From an uncultured Collinsella sp. (GTDB lineage: Bacteria; Actinomycetota; Coriobacteriia; Coriobacteriales; Coriobacteriaceae), in the NCBI GenBank assembly GCA_958433005.1, contig CAUAWV010000006.1, forward strand, positions 1 to 64,000: a DNA stretch of 64,000 nucleotides, written 5' to 3'. This document shows, one piece after another, positions 52,177-62,800 of this stretch (the stretch's first letter is position 1; each line of letters starts with the position of its first letter). The notes beneath the pieces are model-generated. The model did no database searches and was not told the origin of the DNA. It was given only the letters and a program-made list of their open reading frames with translations. A program made the position numbers and the translations under genes.

Positions 52177-54603
52177 ATGAATAAGATCTTCGACAACAAG
52201 CAGGAGTTTACCGAGCTCTATCGCGATGCCGTCATGAGCATCAGCGGTAAGAGCGTCGAGGCCGCCAGCGACCTCGACCGCTTTAACGCCCTGGCCAAGC
52301 TCGTGGCCGAGAAGGCGCGCACCGTTGCCACCAAGAGTGACGCCCGCGTCACCGCCGAGGGCAAAAAGCGCGTGTACTACTTCTCGATCGAGTTTTTGAT
52401 CGGCCGCCTGCTCGACAACTACCTGCTCAACTTTGGCGTGCGCGACATGGTCGCCGAGGCGCTCGACGACATGGGCTTTGACCTGTCCGTCATCGAGAAC
52501 CAGGAGCCCGATCCGGCCCTGGGCAACGGTGGCCTGGGTCGTCTGGCCGCGTGCTTCCTGGATTCCATGGCAGCCGAGGGCATTGCCGGCTACGGCAACG
52601 GCATGCGCTACCGCTACGGCCTGTTTAAGCAGGAGATTGTCAACGGCAGCCAGGTCGAGGCCACCGACGAGTGGCTCACCCACGGCTATCCCTGGGAGGT
52701 CCGTCGTCAGGACAAGGCCGTGACCATCAAGTTTGGTGGCCATGTTGAGGGCTTTGAGGAGAACGGCCGCACGTTCTACCGCACGGTGGACACGCAGGAC
52801 ATCCTGGCTGTCCCTTATGACATCCCCGTCGTGGGCTATGCCGGCGAGACCGTCAACAAGCTGCGCGTCTGGGCTGCCGAGCCGGTCGAGGAGCACTTTG
52901 ATCTGGAGGCCTTCAACCGCGGCGACTATGCTCTGGCCGATGCCGAGCGCGCTGAGGCCGAGGCCATCAGCGCCATCCTCTACCCCAACGACGCCGGCGA
53001 GCACGGCCGTCTGCTGCGCCTGAAGCAGGAGTACCTGTTTGTCTCGGCCGGTATCTACAGCCTGCTCGACACCTTTGAGAAGGAGCACGGCGCGAACTGG
53101 GAGCTGCTGCCGCAGTTTGTGGCCATCCACACCAACGATACCCACCCCGCCATGTGCGGCCCCGAGCTCATGCGTATCCTCATCGACGAGAAGAAGCTTG
53201 AGTGGGATGACGCCTGGAACATCGTGACGCAGGTCGTGAGCTACACCAACCACACCATCCTGCCCGAGGCCTTGGAGAAGTGGCCCATCGGCACGTTCTC
53301 TAAGCTCCTCCCCCGCGTGTACCAGATCATCGACGAGATCAGCCGTCGTTGGCACGAGTCGTTCGACACCTCGCAGGAGGGCTGGCAGGAGCGTCTGCGC
53401 CAGACCGCCATCCTGTGGGACGGCGAGATTCGCATGGCCAACCTGTCCGTGATCTGCAGCCATAGCGTTAACGGCGTGGCCAAGATCCACTCCGACATCA
53501 TCAAGAACATCGTGCTCAAGGACTTCTATGCCTTGACGCCCGAGAAGTTTAACAACAAGACCAACGGCATCTCGCACCGTCGCTTCTTTGCCGAGGCCAA
53601 CCCCACCTACGCCAAGCTTGTGACCGAGGCCATTGGCGACGGCTGGCTCAAGGACGCCTTTGAGCTTGAGAAACTCAAGGAGTTTAAGGACGACACCGAG
53701 TTCTTGAAGGCCGTAGGTGCCTCCAAGCGCGCTAACAAGGAGCGCCTTGCCGCCTACGTCAAGGCCGAGACCGGTCTGGTCATTGACCCCAACACCGTCT
53801 TCGATGTCCAGGTAAAGCGCTTCCATGCCTACAAGCGCCAGCTCATGAACGTCATGAAGGTGATGGACATCTACAACCGTCGCATTGCCGATCCCAACTT
53901 CCACGTGACGCCGACGACCTTCATCTTTAGTGGCAAGGCTGCCTCGAGCTACACCTTTGCCAAGGAGACCATCCGCCTCATTAACTCCGTTGCCGACGTC
54001 ATCAACAACGATGCCCGCGTCAACGAGGTCATGAAGGTCTGCTTTATCCCCAACTTCCGCGTGAGCAACGCCCAGCTCATCTACCCCGCCGCCGAGATCT
54101 CGGAGCAGATCTCCACGGCCGGCAAGGAGGCCTCGGGCACGTCCAACATGAAGCTCATGATGAACGGCGCCATTACGCTGGGCACCCTCGACGGCGCCAA
54201 CATCGAGATCGCCGATCTGGCCGGCCGCGAGAACGAGGCCATCTTTGGCCTGACCGCCCCCGAGGTCGAGCAGCTCTGGGCATCCAACAGCTACTTTGCG
54301 TGGGATACCCTCAACGGCGACCGCGAGCGTCTGGGCCGCGTGATGGACGAGCTCAAGGACAACACGTTTGCGGGTCTTTCGGGCAACTTCGAGAGCATCT
54401 ACAACGAGCTCATGAACAACAACGACCCCGACCTGGTCATGGCAGACTTCCGCAGCTACGTCGACGCCTGGGAGAAGCTCACGAACAGCTACGGCGACCA
54501 GGAGACCTGGAACCGCAAGGCCCTGCTCAACACCGCCTCGAGCGGCTGGTTCTCGAGCGACCGCACTATTCGCGAGTACCGCGACGAGATCTGGCACGCG
54601 TAA
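52177..54603 (+). CDS. glgP: glycogen/maltodextrin phosphorylase
   Basis: 808 aa, ribosome site AAAGGAA. Releases glucose 1-phosphate from glycogen ends. Typical segments: EFLIGRLLDNYLLNFG, DPALGNGGLGRLAACFLDSM, AIHTNDTHPA, VQVKRFHAYKRQLMN, and SGTSNMKLMMNGAITLGTLD with the PLP Lys. No tail is present, unlike GlgB and GlgA. Ninety-four bases separate it from glgB. Confidence 0.97.
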   Translation: MNKIFDNKQEFTELYRDAVMSISGKSVEAASDLDRFNALAKLVAEKARTVATKSDARVTAEGKKRVYYFSIEFLIGRLLDNYLLNFGVRDMVAEALDDMGFDLSVIENQEPDPALGNGGLGRLAACFLDSMAAEGIAGYGNGMRYRYGLFKQEIVNGSQVEATDEWLTHGYPWEVRRQDKAVTIKFGGHVEGFEENGRTFYRTVDTQDILAVPYDIPVVGYAGETVNKLRVWAAEPVEEHFDLEAFNRGDYALADAERAEAEAISAILYPNDAGEHGRLLRLKQEYLFVSAGIYSLLDTFEKEHGANWELLPQFVAIHTNDTHPAMCGPELMRILIDEKKLEWDDAWNIVTQVVSYTNHTILPEALEKWPIGTFSKLLPRVYQIIDEISRRWHESFDTSQEGWQERLRQTAILWDGEIRMANLSVICSHSVNGVAKIHSDIIKNIVLKDFYALTPEKFNNKTNGISHRRFFAEANPTYAKLVTEAIGDGWLKDAFELEKLKEFKDDTEFLKAVGASKRANKERLAAYVKAETGLVIDPNTVFDVQVKRFHAYKRQLMNVMKVMDIYNRRIADPNFHVTPTTFIFSGKAASSYTFAKETIRLINSVADVINNDARVNEVMKVCFIPNFRVSNAQLIYPAAEISEQISTAGKEASGTSNMKLMMNGAITLGTLDGANIEIADLAGRENEAIFGLTAPEVEQLWASNSYFAWDTLNGDRERLGRVMDELKDNTFAGLSGNFESIYNELMNNNDPDLVMADFRSYVDAWEKLTNSYGDQETWNRKALLNTASSGWFSSDRTIREYRDEIWHA

Positions 54604-54638
54604 AGGCGCGCGAGCTCCCTTTGCCGCACGGCATTATT

Positions 54639-54669
54639 CGACGGGCGTGACGTTGCGCCGCGCCCGTCG
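54639..54669 (+). terminator. GC hairpin between glgP and glgC
   Basis: CGACGGGCG and CGCCCGTCG form a 9-bp stem with a 13-base loop. No T run follows, so it is more likely an mRNA-stability or attenuation element than a full terminator. Confidence 0.4.
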
Positions 54670-54709
54670 CTAATGGGTTTAAGAACATCGATGACAGAAG
54701 GAGAAATCG

Positions 54710-55858
54710 ATGAGTAAGAAAGAATGCATCGCGATGCTCCTCGCAGGAGGACAGGGCAGCCGATTGGGGGCACTCACCCAAAAGATCGCTAAGCCGGCGG
54801 TCAGCTTTGGTGGCAAGTTCCGCATTATCGACTTTTCGCTCTCCAACTGCTCCAACTCGGGCATCGACACGGTGGGCGTTCTGACGCAGTACCGTCCCTA
54901 CCTGCTGCATGCCTACGTGGGCTCCGGCGAGGCGTGGGATCTGGACAGCCGCGACGGCGGCGTGTCGATCCTGCCGCCGTACGAGACGCAGACCGGCGGC
55001 GCCTGGTATGCGGGCACGGCCGACGCCATTACGCAGAACCTCGACTACATCAAGGCCAACGACCCCAAGTACGTCCTGATTCTTTCGGGCGATCACCTGT
55101 ATCGCATGGACTACCGCAAGATGCTCAAGACGCACATTGAGAACAACGCCGACCTCACGGTGAGCGTTATGCCCGTGCCGTGGGAGGAGGCCAGCCGCTT
55201 TGGCATCCTGACCACCGACCCCGAGGACGGCCGCATCACCAAGTTCACCGAGAAGCCCGAGAAGCCCGATTCGAACCTCGCGTCCATGGGCATCTACATC
55301 TTCTCGGCCGACGTGCTGATCGAGGCGCTCGAGGAGGACGCTCTGGACCAGCGCTCGAGCCACGACTTTGGCAAGGACATCATCCCCAAGCTGCTCGGTG
55401 AGAACAAGCGCCTGTACAGCTACGAGTTCCACGGCTTTTGGAAGGACGTCGGCACCATCGCCAGCTTCCACGAGACCTCAATGGACCTGCTGGGTAACAA
55501 CCCCGAGTTCGATCTGTTCGACAAGAACTTCCCCATCATGTCCAACATCACCACGCGTCCGCCGCACTACATTGGACCGGACGGCCGCCTGGACGACTGC
55601 CTGGTCTCCAACGGCTGCAAGATCTACGGCACCGCTCGCCACTCGATCCTTTCGACCGATGTCATCATCGAGGAGCGCGCCGTGGTCGAGGACTCCGTGC
55701 TGCTGCCGGGTGCGCACGTTAAGAGCGGCGCGCACATCTGCCGCGCTATTTTGGGCGAGAACTCCACGGTCGAAGAGGGCGTGAAGCTCGGCTCTGTCGA
55801 TACCACCAAGGATACGGCCGTCGTTGGAAATGACGTCGTTATCGGGAAGGGGGAATGA
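54710..55858 (+). CDS. glgC: glucose-1-phosphate adenylyltransferase, catalytic subunit
   Basis: 382 aa, GGAGAAATCG ribosome site. Makes ADP-glucose for glycogen. [20 protein letters not shown] carries the nucleotide-binding loop, [15 protein letters not shown] follows, [10 protein letters not shown] has the metal-binding Asp, and [11 protein letters not shown] the sugar site. The C-terminal left-handed beta-helix carries the regulatory region. It pairs with glgD as in Firmicutes. Confidence 0.97.
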   Translation: MSKKECIAMLLAGGQGSRLGALTQKIAKPAVSFGGKFRIIDFSLSNCSNSGIDTVGVLTQYRPYLLHAYVGSGEAWDLDSRDGGVSILPPYETQTGGAWYAGTADAITQNLDYIKANDPKYVLILSGDHLYRMDYRKMLKTHIENNADLTVSVMPVPWEEASRFGILTTDPEDGRITKFTEKPEKPDSNLASMGIYIFSADVLIEALEEDALDQRSSHDFGKDIIPKLLGENKRLYSYEFHGFWKDVGTIASFHETSMDLLGNNPEFDLFDKNFPIMSNITTRPPHYIGPDGRLDDCLVSNGCKIYGTARHSILSTDVIIEERAVVEDSVLLPGAHVKSGAHICRAILGENSTVEEGVKLGSVDTTKDTAVVGNDVVIGKGE

Positions 55859-55862
55859 TCCG

Positions 55863-56990
55863 ATGATCAATCGCAAGGCCATCGGTTACATCACCGCTAA
55901 CTACTCTTCGTCCTACGGCAGCGTGCTGCTCAAGGATCGTCCCATCGCGTCCGTTCCGTTTTTGGGCCGCTACCGCCTGATCGACTTCCCGCTGTCCAAC
56001 ATGATGAATGCCGGCATCAAGACCGTCGGCGTCGTCATGCCGGGTAACTACCGTTCGCTGATCGACCACGTAGGCTCGGGCAAGGACTGGGGCCTGGACC
56101 GCAAGAAGGGCGGCCTGTTCATGGTGCCCGGCAACGCGTATGGCACCACCAAGGGCGGCATGCGCTTCCTGCTGCGCGACATCATCTCCAACAAGACGCT
56201 GTTCCAGCGCTCGGAGAAGCCCTATGTTGTGATGATGGGCACCAACATCATCTTTAACATGGACCTCAACACCATCATCGAGGCGCACGAGAACTCCGGC
56301 GCCCAAATGACCGTGGTGTACTGCAAGGCCACGCGCAATGTCGAAGACGAGACCAAACTCGAGATTAACGAGAACGGCCGCCTGACGGGCGTGAGCGCCG
56401 GCGTCGTGTACGGCGACAACGCCTCCATGGACTGCTGCATCGTCAACCGCGAGACGCTGCTCGAGATCATCGATCACTACCAGGCCGCCGACTATCTGGA
56501 CCTGCTCGAGGCACTCCAGGGCGACTTTGGCAACATCGACGTGTGCAGCTACGAGTACAAGGGCGAGGTCGTGGGCGTGTTTAGCGAGAAGTCGCTGTAT
56601 CGCCGCAGCATGGACCTGCTCGACCAGACCGTAGCCGACCAGCTCTTTGACCCCGAGCGCCCGATCCTGACCAAGGCTCACGACGTGCCGCCTTCGCGCT
56701 ATGCGACCGGCAGCCACGCGTGCAACTCGATCATCTCGGCCGGCTGCATCATCAAGGGCACCGTGCGCAACTCGATCCTGTCGCGCGGCGTTGTGGTCGA
56801 GGAAGGCGCTTCGGTCACCAATTCGATCATCAACCAGAGCTGCATCATCAAGAGCGGCGCCCGCGTTGAGAACGCCATTCTGGACAAAAACAACGTGGTT
56901 CCCACCAACACCGAGCTTCGCGGCACGCCCGAGAACATCCTGGTGCTGGGCAAGGCTCCGTTAACTTGCGACACCACCATCGTACGTTAA
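55863..56990 (+). CDS. glgD: glucose-1-phosphate adenylyltransferase, GlgD subunit
   Basis: 375 aa from ATG 55863, four bases after the glgC stop. It keeps the fold (RYRLIDFPLSNMMNAGI, GAQMTVVYCK) but begins AIGYITANYSSSYGSVLLKDRP, without the GGxGxRL nucleotide loop, and MMGTNIIFNMD replaces the GDH metal site. It is therefore the regulatory or non-catalytic subunit of a GlgC-GlgD heterotetramer. Confidence 0.95.
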   Translation: MINRKAIGYITANYSSSYGSVLLKDRPIASVPFLGRYRLIDFPLSNMMNAGIKTVGVVMPGNYRSLIDHVGSGKDWGLDRKKGGLFMVPGNAYGTTKGGMRFLLRDIISNKTLFQRSEKPYVVMMGTNIIFNMDLNTIIEAHENSGAQMTVVYCKATRNVEDETKLEINENGRLTGVSAGVVYGDNASMDCCIVNRETLLEIIDHYQAADYLDLLEALQGDFGNIDVCSYEYKGEVVGVFSEKSLYRRSMDLLDQTVADQLFDPERPILTKAHDVPPSRYATGSHACNSIISAGCIIKGTVRNSILSRGVVVEEGASVTNSIINQSCIIKSGARVENAILDKNNVVPTNTELRGTPENILVLGKAPLTCDTTIVR

Positions 56991-57021
56991 CGTTGGCACC
57001 GCAACATCGCTCGTAACATGT

Positions 57022-57057
57022 AGAATAGCCGCCCGGTTTGTGCCAGGCGGCTATTCT
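57022..57057 (+). promoter_or_regulatory. 12-bp hairpin between glgD and glgA
   Basis: AGAATAGCCGCC and GGCGGCTATTCT form a perfect stem with a 12-base loop, 23 bases before the glgA start. No T tract follows. It could attenuate or process the operon mRNA before glgA. Confidence 0.6.
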
Positions 57058-57080
57058 CGAATTGCAACATGGGAGACAAT

Positions 57081-59402
57081 ATGGCAGATTCCAGCAAAAA
57101 GATGCAGATCGTGTTTGCCTCGGCCGAGTGCGCACCGTTTGTGAAGACCGGTGGCCTGGGCGACGTGGCGGGCTCGCTGCCTGCGGCGCTTGTGCGCGCC
57201 GGCGCCGAGGTCATCGTCATGGTGCCCAAGTACGCCACCATCAAGGACGAGTACAAGGCGCAGATGGAGCACTTCTCCGACTTTTACGTGAGCCTGGGCT
57301 GGCGCAATGAGTACTGCGGACTCGAGAAGCTCGAGCACGACGGCGTCACGTATATGTTCATCGACAACGAGCGTTACTTTGCGCGCGACTATCCGTACGG
57401 CTTCTTTGATGACGGCGAGCGCTTTGCATTCTTCTCCAAGGCCATCACCGAGAGCCTGCAGCACCTGCCGGCCGGCTTTGAGTGTGACATCCTCCACTGC
57501 AATGACTGGCAGACGGCACTGGCGCCCGTGTTCTTGCGCGAGTTCTACCAGGGCCTGCCGCTGTACGACCGTGTCAAGACCGTGTTCTCGATCCACAACG
57601 TGGCGTTCCAGGGCCAGTTCAGCGACACCGTGATGGAGGACATTCTGGGTGTGGCGCATATTCCGGCGGCCGCCTCGCAGCTGCGTTGCGATGCCTGCAG
57701 CATCAACTACATGCTGGGCGCGCTGCGCTATGCCGATGCCATCACCACGGTGAGCCCCACCTATGCCAACGAGATCCAGACGCCCGAGTTTGGCGAGGGC
57801 CTGGACGGCGTTCTGCGCGAGCGCTCCTATGCGCTGCAGGGTATCCTGAACGGCATTGATGTGGCAGGCTTTGACCCGGCGACCGACAAGCGCATTGCCG
57901 CCAACTACACCGTGGAGGACCGTTCCGGCAAGGCCGTGTGCAAGGCCAAGCTGCAGGAAGAGCTGGGGCTCGAGGTTCGCGACGACCGCCCGCTCATGGT
58001 GATGGTCACGCGCCTGACGCGCCAAAAGGGCATGGACCTGGTCATGTACGCGCTCGACCGCATTCTGGCCGGCGGCGTGCAGGTGGCGGTGCTGGGCACC
58101 GGCGACCGCGACTACGAGGACGGCCTGCGCTACTTCCAGGACAAGTACCCCGGCACCATGGCCGCGCGCATCGAGTTCGATCCGGCGCTGTCGCAGCGCA
58201 TGTATGCTGCCGCCGACATGTTCCTGATGCCGTCGAAGTTTGAGCCCTGCGGCCTGTCGCAGATCATCGCCATGCGCTACGGTACCCTGCCTATCGTACG
58301 CGAGACCGGTGGTCTGAAGGACACGGTGATTCCGTATAACGAGTTTACCGGCGAGGGCACGGGCTTCTCGTTTAGTAACTTTAACGGCGACGAGATGGGC
58401 GACGCCGTGTTCCGTGCGGCACGCCTGTTCTGGGACAACCGCGATGCCTGGAACCAGCTGGTCACGCAGGCCATGAGCCAGGACTTTAGCTGGACGCGCT
58501 CGGCCGACAAGTATCTGGACCTGTACTTCTTTATGCATCCGGAGATTGAGAGGCCTGTGGCTGTTGTCGACGAGCCTGTGGTTGTGGCTGAGAAAGTTGA
58601 GGCCGAGCCCGAGGTTGTGGCCGAGCCCGAGCCCAAGGCCGAGTCGGTTGTTGAGGCGCCCGCTGCTGCTGAGGAGCCCAAGGCTGAGGAGAAGCCGGCT
58701 GCGAAGCCTGCGGCAAAGAAGACCACGACTCGTAAGACGACGACTAAAAAGGCCACGACAACGAAGGCCGCTGCGAGTAAGACCACCACTGCCAAGGCAA
58801 CTACCGCCAAGGCAACGACCACGCGCAAGCGCACCACCGCAGCTGCCAAGAAGGCCGCCGAGGCCGAGGCTGCTCCCGAGGTAAAGGCCGAGACCGTCAC
58901 CGCCGAGGATAAGCCTGCGGCAAAGGCTCCGGCCAAGACCGCTACCAAGAAGACGACCACGACCGCCAAGAAGGCAACAGCTGCCAAGAAGACCACGGCA
59001 ACGAAGTCGACGGCCGCCAAGGCTACTGCGACCAAGGCCGCTCCGAAGGCCGCCGCAAATGCTACTGCGACCAAGGCCGAGGCAGCTGTCGAGGCCAAGC
59101 CGACCGCCAAGACCACCACGCGCAAGCGCACTGCAACGACGGCCAAAAAGACCACGACCAAGGCTGCTGCTCCTAAGGCGGAAGCTAAGGCCGAGGCCAA
59201 ACCCGCAGTAAAGGCCAAGCCTGCGCCGAAGGCCGCCGAGGTCAAGCCCGCTGCCGCCAAAGAGGAGCCCAAGGCCGAGGTAAAGGCCAAGCCCGAGCCC
59301 ACAATGGAGACCCCGGTCTCCCCCGCCGCCGCAACCGAGAAAAAGGCGCCGTCGAAGAAGACTTCCGTCCGCAAGGCAACGGCCACCCGCAAGCGCCGCT
59401 AA
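57081..59402 (+). CDS. glgA: glycogen synthase with ~290-residue Lys/Ala/Thr-rich tail
   Basis: Transfers glucose from ADP-glucose to the growing chain. 773 aa from ATG 57081 (GGGAG upstream); bacterial GlgA is normally near 480. The catalytic GT5 part fills residues 1-485: FASAECAPFVKTGGLGDV (ADP-glucose KTGGL site), DILHCNDWQTAL, VMVTRLTRQKGMDLV, PSKFEPCGLSQIIAMRYGT. From about 487 an acidic Val/Glu/Pro linker passes into repeats of TTTRK, TTTKK, AAKKTT and ATKA. The tail resembles eukaryotic or actinobacterial histone-like tails and is strongly basic. GlgB has a related, shorter tail. Confidence 0.95.
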   Translation: MADSSKKMQIVFASAECAPFVKTGGLGDVAGSLPAALVRAGAEVIVMVPKYATIKDEYKAQMEHFSDFYVSLGWRNEYCGLEKLEHDGVTYMFIDNERYFARDYPYGFFDDGERFAFFSKAITESLQHLPAGFECDILHCNDWQTALAPVFLREFYQGLPLYDRVKTVFSIHNVAFQGQFSDTVMEDILGVAHIPAAASQLRCDACSINYMLGALRYADAITTVSPTYANEIQTPEFGEGLDGVLRERSYALQGILNGIDVAGFDPATDKRIAANYTVEDRSGKAVCKAKLQEELGLEVRDDRPLMVMVTRLTRQKGMDLVMYALDRILAGGVQVAVLGTGDRDYEDGLRYFQDKYPGTMAARIEFDPALSQRMYAAADMFLMPSKFEPCGLSQIIAMRYGTLPIVRETGGLKDTVIPYNEFTGEGTGFSFSNFNGDEMGDAVFRAARLFWDNRDAWNQLVTQAMSQDFSWTRSADKYLDLYFFMHPEIERPVAVVDEPVVVAEKVEAEPEVVAEPEPKAESVVEAPAAAEEPKAEEKPAAKPAAKKTTTRKTTTKKATTTKAAASKTTTAKATTAKATTTRKRTTAAAKKAAEAEAAPEVKAETVTAEDKPAAKAPAKTATKKTTTTAKKATAAKKTTATKSTAAKATATKAAPKAAANATATKAEAAVEAKPTAKTTTRKRTATTAKKTTTKAAAPKAEAKAEAKPAVKAKPAPKAAEVKPAAAKEEPKAEVKAKPEPTMETPVSPAAATEKKAPSKKTSVRKATATRKRR

Positions 59403-59430
59403 TCCGGACGATTAAAACTTAATCCAACGC

Positions 59431-59465
59431 AAAAGGGGGCGCCCCAACCAGGCGCCCCCTTCTTG
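59431..59465 (+). terminator. terminator of the glycogen operon
   Basis: GGGGGCGCC, loop CCAACCA and GGCGCCCCC form a 9-bp stem followed by TTCTT, 33 bases after the glgA stop. Confidence 0.85.
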
Positions 59466-59491
59466 GTTGAACTTCAGTATTAAAAAGAGGG

Positions 59492-59625
59492 CCGGTTTAC
59501 TACGACAAAATAGCTCTGGCCGACCACGGGGAGTATTCTATGAAATTGGCAACGCTTCTACCTGCGGTTTTAATATCACCAAATTGACAGTGGTTGAGAT
59601 CATTCAAATCGTCGTAGTAAACCGA
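59492..59625. repeat. 134-bp-type dyad element, copy 3
   Basis: Left end CCGGTTTACTACGA (59492-59505), right end TCGTAGTAAACCGA (59612-59625), 134 bp. Core CTACCTGCGGTTTT starts at 59558, again 66 bases from the left end. It lies behind the glgA terminator. Confidence 0.85.
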
Positions 59626-59689
59626 AGTACTTTTGTTTGACTACAAATAGTATCCGTCTGGGCGTTTTCGAATACCGCGATAATTTGGG

Positions 59690-59747
59690 TGGTAAAACGA
59701 TTTTCTAGGACAACCGTTCGCCGATGGTAAACGGATGTTGTTTATAC
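59690..59747. promoter_or_regulatory. operator-like sites upstream of the GH13-GH77 gene
   Basis: TGGTAAAACGATTTTCTAG (59690-59708) is nearly the same as the complement of 49511-49527 (TGGTAAAACGTTTTTAG). A second site ATGGTAAACGGATGTTGTTT follows at about 59724-59743. The shared motif suggests one LacI-type regulator for glycogen synthesis and alpha-glucan breakdown. Confidence 0.6.
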
Positions 59748-59831
59748 AGCCTGTGAACAACAGATATACTTACATCCTGTGCGTAAAGCCCATGGCCAGC
59801 AGGCCATGATTCTATTGAACTGGACCGTACT

Positions 59832-62800
59832 ATGAGATTGATACACAACAGCCGCCTGCCGCAGTTTCGCACTCCGTTTGGCGCTGTGACCACTGGCACT
59901 TCCGTTTCGCTCTCGGTGATCTTGGAGGATGCCGACCCCAACCAGGCAACGCTCACCCTGCGCACCTGGGTCGATGAGATCGGCGAGTCTCGGTATCCCA
60001 TGACGCATGAAGGCGACGGCATATTTTCCGTAGAGCTTGAGTGTACCGAGCCCTGTCTTATCTGGTACAGCTTTATCTGCAATATCGAGGGCCAGCCCGA
60101 GGTTCGCCTAGGCGCGCCGCAAGGTCGCACCGGCGGCGAGGGCGTAACCTACGACTACGCCGAAGTGCCGTCGTTCCAGGTCACCGTCTACAAGCACCGC
60201 GAGAACCGTCCCACCTGGTACGAGCGCGGTATGGTCTACCAGATCTTCCCCGATCGCTATGCTCGCGACGAAAACTGGCGCGAGCGCACGCTGGCCGAAG
60301 TCGAAAAGCCACGCAACGGAATCCAGCGCCGCATGGTCGAGGACTGGAACGAGCCGCCCGTGTACGAGCGTGCCGAGGACGGATCCATCAAGACCTGGGA
60401 CTTTTACGGCGGCTCGCTCAAGGGTATCCAAAATGACCTGCCCCGCATCGCCGAGCTGGGCTTTACGGCCATCTACCTCAACCCCATCTTTGAGGCCGCG
60501 AGCAACCACCGCTACGACACGGCCGACTACACCAAGATCGACCCAATCCTGGGCACCGAGCAGGATTTTACCGAGCTGTGCCAGGCAGCCGAGAAGCTGG
60601 GCATCTCCATCATCCTGGACGGCGTCTTTAACCATACGGGTGACGACTCCATCTATTTCAACCGCTACGGCAACTACCCCGGCGTGGGCGCGTGGCAGAG
60701 CGAGGACTCGCCGTGGCGCGATGCGTTTTATTTCCACGAGGACGGCTCGTACGACTGCTGGTGGGGCGTGGGCAACATGCCCGCCATCAATGAGAGCTCC
60801 GAGCTGGTACGCGAGCGGCTTCTGGGCAAGGACGGCGTGATCCGTAAATGGCTACGTGCCGGCGCTCATGGCTGGCGCCTGGACGTCGCTGACGAGCTTT
60901 CCGACGACTTCCTGGCCGAGATCAAGAAGGCCGTACTTGCCGAGAAGCCTGATGCACTGTTGCTCGGCGAAGTCTGGGAAGACGCCTCCAACAAGATCAG
61001 CTACGGCCATCTGCGTCGCTACCTACAGGGCTCCGAGTTGGACTCTGCTATGGATTACCCCTTCCGCGACATGGTCATCGGCTTTTTGATGGGCTACAAG
61101 AACGCCTACCAGGCAGCCGAGGATATCGAGACCCTGCGCGAGAACTACCCGAGCGAGGCATTGTCCTGCGCGCTCAATCTGCTTTCGAGTCACGACCGTC
61201 CGCGCATCATCTCGGTGCTCGGCGGCGGCCCCGACGAGTCGCAGCTGCCCGAGTGCGAGCGCAGCAAATGGCGCTTGGACGAGAACGCGATGGGACTGGC
61301 CAAGAGCCGCTTTTGGCTCGCCACGCTCATGCAGATGACCTTCCCCGGCGTGCCTTCGATCTACTACGGCGACGAGTACGGCCTGGAGGGCCTTACCGAT
61401 CCGGGCAACCGCCGCACCCTGCCCTTGAAGGAAGACCTGCACGACTTCGACACGCTGGCTATTGTCAAGAACGCTTCCGCCGTACGCCGCGCACTGCCGT
61501 TTATGATCGACGGCGAGATCAAGGCCTTCGCGCTCAACGACGAGGTGCTGGCCTACAACCGCACGGGCAAGGATGGCGAGTCCGCGACGGTTATCATCAA
61601 CCGCAGTCTGCGCAATTCGCACCGCGTGACGATTCCGGCGCTCGGCGAATGCGCGAGTGACGTCATCAGCGGTCGCGAGTGCGAGATACACAACGGTACG
61701 GTCACGCTCGATCTGTATCCGCTGGGCTCGTCGATCATCTATCACCATGCCGAGCAGCGCCTGCAGGAGCCGCTCGATCACGGCGCGGGCGTTGTGTGCC
61801 ATATCACCTCGGTGCCCACCGACGATGGCAAGCCCGGCACGATCGGCGCACCCACGCGTCGCTTTATCGACCATCTGGCCGCTATGGGTATGCGCTACTG
61901 GCAGGTCCTGCCCGTCAACCCGACGGACTTCTTCCGCTCCCCTTACGCTGGGCCTTCGGCCTTTGCGGGCAATATTGACCTGCTGCCCGAGAGCCAAGAA
62001 GAGCTGGCGGCCGACTTTGAGACTTGGAAGGCCCGTGGCGGCGAGGATGCAGACCCGCTCTACACGGCGTTTAAACATCGCAACGCCGATTGGCTCGAGA
62101 AGTACTGCGTCTACATGGCCGTCAAGAAGTACTTTGAGGGCGAGTCGCGCCACGATTGGCCGGCCGATGTCGCGCGCTACAACGAGCATCTGATTGACGA
62201 CAAGCGTTTCCACGACGAGGCAGAGCTGCAGGCGTACATGCAGTACCGCTTTGACCTTGCCTGGTGCGAGCTCATGAACTATGCGCACAAGAAGGGCATC
62301 GAGGTCATCGGCGACATTCCCATGTACGTTTCGGACGATTCGGCCGACGCGTGGAGCGAGCCCGAAAACTTCTGGCTTTCCGATACCGGCAAGGCAATCG
62401 AGATCTCCGGTGCGCCGCCCGATAACTTTGCGCCCGAGGGTCAGGTGTGGGGCAACCCGACGTTCCGCTGGGACCACATGAAGCAGAACGGCTACCGCTG
62501 GTGGATGGACCGTTTGCGTCGCGCGTTCTCGCTCTACGACCGCGTGCGCCTGGACCACTTCCTGGGATTCCACAGCTACTTTAGCATTCCCGCAGGCAAG
62601 GCCTGCGCCGACGGCCGCTGGCTGGCGGGTCCGGGCAAGGATCTGTTCCAGACTGCCTATGACGAGCTGGGGCCGCTCAACTTTATCGCCGAGGACCTGG
62701 GCTACCTGACGCCCGGTGTTCGCGCCATGGCTTCGACTTGCGGCTTCCCCGGTATGGACGTGCTGGAGTTTAGCGATTACGACGTCCGCTGCGGCGTGCA

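Noticed and set aside
52057..54597. 846-aa open frame antisense to glgP
   Set aside because: Mirror frame of a conserved gene; no recognisable domain.
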